Source: Actinomycetota bacterium (GTDB taxonomy: Bacteria; Actinomycetota; Acidimicrobiia; Acidimicrobiales; Acidimicrobilacustridaceae). From it: a DNA stretch of 38,206 nucleotides. The stretch spans positions 1-38,206 of the forward strand of contig WLFD01000005.1 of NCBI GenBank assembly GCA_009703925.1. The letters run 5' to 3'. The translations under genes and the position numbers were made by a program. Positions 35,493-38,206 of the stretch are shown piece after piece (position 1 is the stretch's first letter; each line of letters starts with the position of its first letter). The notes under the pieces were generated by a model that was not told the origin of the DNA, made no database searches, and worked only from the letters and a program-made list of their open reading frames with translations.

Positions 35493-36284
35493 TCACAACG
35501 GTCCGGAGATGCCGCCGTCCTTGCGAACTCTCCAGAAGTGGATCGCAAGGAAGATGACCGTGACGAATGGGACGAACAACACATGCAACACGTACCAACG
35601 CAGAAGCGTGTCGGTACCGATCTCCTTGCCACCAAGGAGTACGAACCTCACCTGATCACCGAAGACCGGGGTATACCCCATCATGTTCGTACCCACGGTC
35701 ACGGCCCAGAGCGACAACTGATCCCAAGGCAGCAGGTAACCGGTGAAGGAGAGCAGGAGCGTGAGCGTGAGCAGGATCACGCCGATGACCCAGTTGAACT
35801 CGCGGGGCGGCTTGTAGGCCCCGTGGTAGAAGACGCGGGCCATGTGGAGGAAGACCGAGAGCACCATGAGATGGGCTGCCCATCGGTGCATGTTTCGCAC
35901 AAGCAGGCCGAAGGTGACCGAGGTCTGGAGCGTGTAGATGTCGTTCCAGGCCTGTGCCGCTGTCGGGCGGTAGAAGAACATCAGGAAGATGCCGGTGATC
36001 GTCAGCAGGATGAAGAGGAAGAAACTCAACCCACCGAGACAGAGCGTGTAGCTCACCTTGACGGCGTGGCGCTTCACCTTCACGGGGTGAAGGTGGTAGA
36101 GCACGCTGTTCATCACGACGTACGAACGGTTACGCGGGCTGTCGGTGTATCCCTTGCGGAACACCGAACCCGGCCGGAAGATCGAGTTCCAGGCTTGTGA
36201 GCCCTGTGTCTTGTCGACAATTTCGCTGACGCGCTGGGCCGGGGTCTTCTTCCCGTTGCGCTCCATGGTCTTAGCCAAGGCCAT
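35493..36284 (-). CDS. qcrB: Cytochrome b6-type subunit (N-terminal half of cytochrome b)
   Basis: A 263-residue, four-helix diheme cytochrome b. The bis-His heme ligands are H133/H147 and H234/H249. The 15-residue step of the second pair is the b6 rather than the mitochondrial spacing. Cys82 in TLCLGG aligns with the b6f Cys35 region (FYCLGG) that binds heme c_i covalently, so a c_i-like heme is plausible (inference). It ends where b6 ends, and the rest of cytochrome b is the next gene. ATG at 36284 has GGAG directly abutting; TTG two codons later (spacing 6) may be the true start. Confidence 0.92.
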   Translation of the reverse strand: MALAKTMERNGKKTPAQRVSEIVDKTQGSQAWNSIFRPGSVFRKGYTDSPRNRSYVVMNSVLYHLHPVKVKRHAVKVSYTLCLGGLSFFLFILLTITGIFLMFFYRPTAAQAWNDIYTLQTSVTFGLLVRNMHRWAAHLMVLSVFLHMARVFYHGAYKPPREFNWVIGVILLTLTLLLSFTGYLLPWDQLSLWAVTVGTNMMGYTPVFGDQVRFVLLGGKEIGTDTLLRWYVLHVLFVPFVTVIFLAIHFWRVRKDGGISGPL

Positions 36285-36384
36285 CTCCGATATTCAGGCC
36301 CCCGGGGAACCGGTGGCCGGGCTTACAAGTGTTTCGAGAAAGTTCAGAACTGCAAATTCGTGTGGAAAAGCTGGAAAAAGGGGA
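36285..36384 (-). promoter_or_regulatory. Non-coding gap upstream of the bc/nuo genes with adjacent inverted repeats
   Basis: Two abutting short palindromes occupy 36332-36351: TTTC-GA-GAAA and AGTTC-A-GAACT. On the transcribed strand a GC-rich leader (36298-36323) able to fold follows before the cytochrome b start. No strong -35/-10 pair is visible. This is the first sizeable gap upstream of the cytochrome b gene, so a promoter or operator here is reasonable but unproven. Confidence 0.35.
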
Positions 36385-36801
36385 CTATCCGAGACGCATT
36401 CCGTACCCATAACCATGGGTCGGCATGCGTTGGTGGGAATCTCCGTCCGGCGGAGCCTCTCCCACCTTCCCCAAGATGATCACACCTGTGGGGCAGCGGT
36501 CTACGCAGAGCGCACATCGGGTGCACACATCGTCGTCGATCAGGAAGACCGAGTGGTCGCCGGGATCCTCACCGGGCAGCTCGGTACCGAGCGCCTCGTC
36601 GATCGAATCCGTGCGAACCAGATGGATGCACTTCCACGGACAGATGTCGACGCATCCCTCGCAGGTGATGCACTCGGATTGGTCGATGTGGATGAACTGC
36701 TTTGGCTTGACAGCCTTCGACAGCCACTCCGCATTGACTTCCTGGAGCACATAATCGGCCCGGAACTCGGGCATGGGGGGATTTGCGTCGACGCGGGCCA
36801 T
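36385..36801 (-). CDS. Ferredoxin-type 2x[4Fe-4S] protein
   Basis: A 138-residue soluble protein with two full cluster motifs: C44-x2-C47-x2-C50-x3-C54P and C93-x2-C96-x2-C99-x3-C103P. About 38 residues connect the sites, more than in a minimal bacterial ferredoxin. A 40-residue N-terminal extension and a Gly/His-rich tail (HGYGYGMRLG) flank them. GGAAGG lies 8 nt before the ATG, which is 3 bp after the upstream membrane protein. It could carry electrons to or from the membrane protein beside it, the bc-type complex, or the NuoEFG-less complex I (inference). No other ferredoxin is in the window. Confidence 0.9.
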   Translation of the reverse strand: MARVDANPPMPEFRADYVLQEVNAEWLSKAVKPKQFIHIDQSECITCEGCVDICPWKCIHLVRTDSIDEALGTELPGEDPGDHSVFLIDDDVCTRCALCVDRCPTGVIILGKVGEAPPDGDSHQRMPTHGYGYGMRLG

Positions 36802-36804
36802 GGG

Positions 36805-37254
36805 TCAGGCCTTCCGCACCAGCGGGCGGCCGTAGTCGGAGGAAACGACCTCGGTGGACGCAGCCTGGGCCCGGGTGCCCCGCTTCTGCCACCAGATCCA
36901 CATGAAGACCTGAGCGGCGAGGAGGGCCACATAGATGAGGACAGCGATCACGTCGCGGAGCGTCTGGTAGTTCACCGTGATGGGGAACCAGCCTCCGAGA
37001 ACCTGCGGCTTGAGGACGGCGCCGGGGCCGAAAAGGAGCTTGTCGGGGCGCCAGTTGAGTTCGTTGTCGGCCCAGGTCAACCACAGATGCGGGACCATGC
37101 CGTACGCCCAGAACATGAGAAAAAATGCGTAGAACGACGCCACCATGGCCTCGCCCCACGTGAGCATCGTGCCCACAGGTCGACGCTTCGCCATCGGAAC
37201 AATGAGCGCGGCGAGGGCGACAGTGATGAGCAGGGAAGCGATGAACGCGACCAC
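36805..37254 (-). CDS. Unrecognised three-helix membrane protein paired with the ferredoxin
   Basis: A 149-residue protein with helices at about 3-21, 34-55 and 104-124, and a polar C-terminus. Between helices 2 and 3 is a Trp-rich segment (VPHLWLTWADNELNW). No cofactor motif is visible apart from His56. GTG at 37254 is chosen because GGGAGG lies 10 nt upstream and the first helix starts there; the open frame further 5' lacks hydrophobicity. First gene of the minus-strand array, 3 bp before the ferredoxin. Together they may form a small membrane-bound redox module (inference). Confidence 0.75.
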   Translation of the reverse strand: MVAFIASLLITVALAALIVPMAKRRPVGTMLTWGEAMVASFYAFFLMFWAYGMVPHLWLTWADNELNWRPDKLLFGPGAVLKPQVLGGWFPITVNYQTLRDVIAVLIYVALLAAQVFMWIWWQKRGTRAQAASTEVVSSDYGRPLVRKA

Positions 37255-37277
37255 CCTGGTGGAACCTCCCTCGTGAA

Positions 37278-37291
37278 CGTTTGCACAAACG
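37278..37291. promoter_or_regulatory. Inverted repeat CGTTTG-CA-CAAACG, possible operator
   Basis: Two perfect 6-bp arms separated by 2 bp lie 24 bp upstream of the GTG that begins the minus-strand array. That position suits a repressor site or the transcription start region. The regulator is unknown. Confidence 0.35.
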
Positions 37292-37407
37292 ATAGTGACA
37301 GAAATGACCGTTGATACAAAGGGCCTCGGGTGAAGAGGTGCCTCCGAACAACGGCGGGCACTGCGCACCCGACATCGACGAGCGATGACTGGCGTACGGA
37401 TTGTCTA

Positions 37408-37427
37408 CCACCCCGACGCGGGGGTGG
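37408..37427. other. Hairpin CCACCCC-GACGCG-GGGGTGG in the divergent region
   Basis: A 7-bp GC-rich stem with a 6-nt loop in the middle of the intergenic region. No T tract is adjacent on either strand. It may insulate the divergent transcripts or be incidental in GC-rich DNA. Confidence 0.4.
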
Positions 37428-37629
37428 CACATCCTCGGGCGCAACATTCCGCGACCATTCCCCGGCGTCTCTCCACGAGAACGTCCGGCGGGAAAAGTCC
37501 GTTCCTGTACTTGGCCTCGCGGCCGCCCGATCGTCTAGGTTTTGGTCCGTTCACGGAGTCCGGTTTCCGGTCGGCCGTGATGAAGCTTTCGTTCTCGCCC
37601 CATTTCACGCCCGTATCCACGGAGGAACC

Positions 37630-38206
37630 GTGACCGAAGTTCCCGAGCACCTGCTCAAACGCTCCAAAGAACGCCGATCCGCTGCCGCTGGCGGCGAGGA
37701 AAGCGCCGAGACGGCGCCCGCAGCCTCCGCCGACGAAGGCGCCGGCACGAAGGTGGCGAAAGCCGGGGCAACCGCGGCCGCCCCCGTCGCCGCCTCGACT
37801 CCTGCCGTCGCCGTCGAGAAGCCTGTCGCCCCCTACGTCGCCGCCGCACTCCGGCGCAAGAAGATCCCGTTGTGGGCCATGCCCGTTCTGGTCTTCCTCC
37901 CTCTCTGGGGAATCATCTACATGGCGGGCCTCTCGCCCGCTGCCAGCGGTGAGCCCTCCCAGTTGGCTACAGGCCAGTCGATCTTCACCGCCCAGTGCGC
38001 CGGTTGCCACGGTGCCGCCGGCGGAGGTGGCGTGGGCCGTCAGATGAACGAGGGCAGCCTCGTCGCGACCTTCCCCGACATGCTCGGCCAGCTCGAGTTC
38101 GTCTGGCTCGGAAGCAACGGCATCGGCCCAGCCGGCACGCCCTACGGCGATCCGGCCCGCGAGGGTGGCCAGCACAAGACGCTGAGCTACAACGGCAACC
38201 CGATGC
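37630..38206 (+). CDS. Membrane-anchored cytochrome c (partial, runs off right edge)
   Basis: 192 residues are visible. The N-terminus MTEVPEHLLKRSKERRS matches the start of the subunit IV-like protein on the other strand. An Ala/Pro-rich linker, one helix (about 80-100, WAMPVLVFLPLWGIIYMAGL) and an exported cytochrome domain with one CAGCH (123-127) follow. The axial Met is probably among those of the visible domain or beyond the edge. The GTG start has GGAGGA 4 nt upstream. It is transcribed away from the bc/nuo array and could begin an operon for a terminal oxidase or another cytochrome module; that part is not in the window. Likely an electron acceptor for the bc-type complex (inference). 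Confidence 0.88.
   Translation, partial: MTEVPEHLLKRSKERRSAAAGGEESAETAPAASADEGAGTKVAKAGATAAAPVAASTPAVAVEKPVAPYVAAALRRKKIPLWAMPVLVFLPLWGIIYMAGLSPAASGEPSQLATGQSIFTAQCAGCHGAAGGGGVGRQMNEGSLVATFPDMLGQLEFVWLGSNGIGPAGTPYGDPAREGGQHKTLSYNGNPM

Larger units (their letters stand above)
37255..37629. promoter_or_regulatory. Divergent regulatory region (375 bp) between the respiratory array and cytochrome c
   Basis: No gene is seen here. Towards the minus-strand genes there is an inverted repeat at 37278-37291. In the middle is a stable hairpin (37408-37427). Towards the plus-strand cytochrome, TTGGCC (37511-37516) lies about 18 bp from CTAGGT (37535-37540), a weak promoter candidate. The hexamers are poor, so promoter assignment is tentative, but divergent transcription requires promoters here. 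Confidence 0.5.

Overview
The window is GC-rich bacterial DNA that looks actinobacterial, most plausibly class Acidimicrobiia (inference). One NADH dehydrogenase set has typical actinobacterial NuoB, NuoE and NuoF sequences. GTG and TTG starts are common. Almost everything between about 1.8 and 37.3 kb is one co-directional minus-strand array of respiratory genes with overlapping stops and starts.

Left end (1-1.8 kb). The first 50 codons of tuf (EF-Tu) run off the left edge on the minus strand, preceded by tRNA-Met(CAT) and tRNA-Thr(GGT). A five-copy degenerate repeat of about 15 bp fills the tuf leader. On the plus strand are a GNAT acetyltransferase, tRNA-Tyr(GTA) and a YajQ-family protein. 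YajQ converges on the minus-strand array across a stem-loop that contains both stop codons.

Minus-strand array, read in the direction of transcription (right to left). (1) A three-helix membrane protein and a 2x[4Fe-4S] ferredoxin (37.25-36.4 kb). (2) A b6f-like quinol:cytochrome c oxidoreductase (36.3-31.8 kb): cytochrome b6-type half with a candidate heme c_i cysteine, subunit IV-type half with an Ala-rich N-terminus, Tat-type Rieske protein, membrane-anchored diheme cytochrome c, and an unrecognised three-helix membrane protein. (3) A complete 14-gene nuoA-N operon (31.8-16.0 kb). (4) After only 71 bp, a second, diverged 11-gene set nuoABCDHIJKLMN with no nuoE, F or G (15.95-5.5 kb). (5) A MidA/NDUFAF7-type methyltransferase, acetyl-CoA synthetase and a HAD phosphatase (5.5-1.8 kb).

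Right end. A 375-bp divergent regulatory region separates this array from a plus-strand membrane-anchored cytochrome c, cut by the window edge. Its N-terminal PEHLLKRS motif also occurs, twice in degenerate form, at the N-terminus of the subunit IV-like protein.

Together the genes could carry electrons from NADH (14-subunit enzyme), and from some other donor such as ferredoxin (11-subunit enzyme), through a quinone to the b6f-like complex and then to cytochrome c. The most notable points are the tandem 14+11 complex I arrangement, a Tyr-to-Trp change at the quinone-site tyrosine of the 11-subunit NuoD, and a MidA gene next to the set whose NuoD keeps the Arg that NDUFAF7 methylates in mitochondria.
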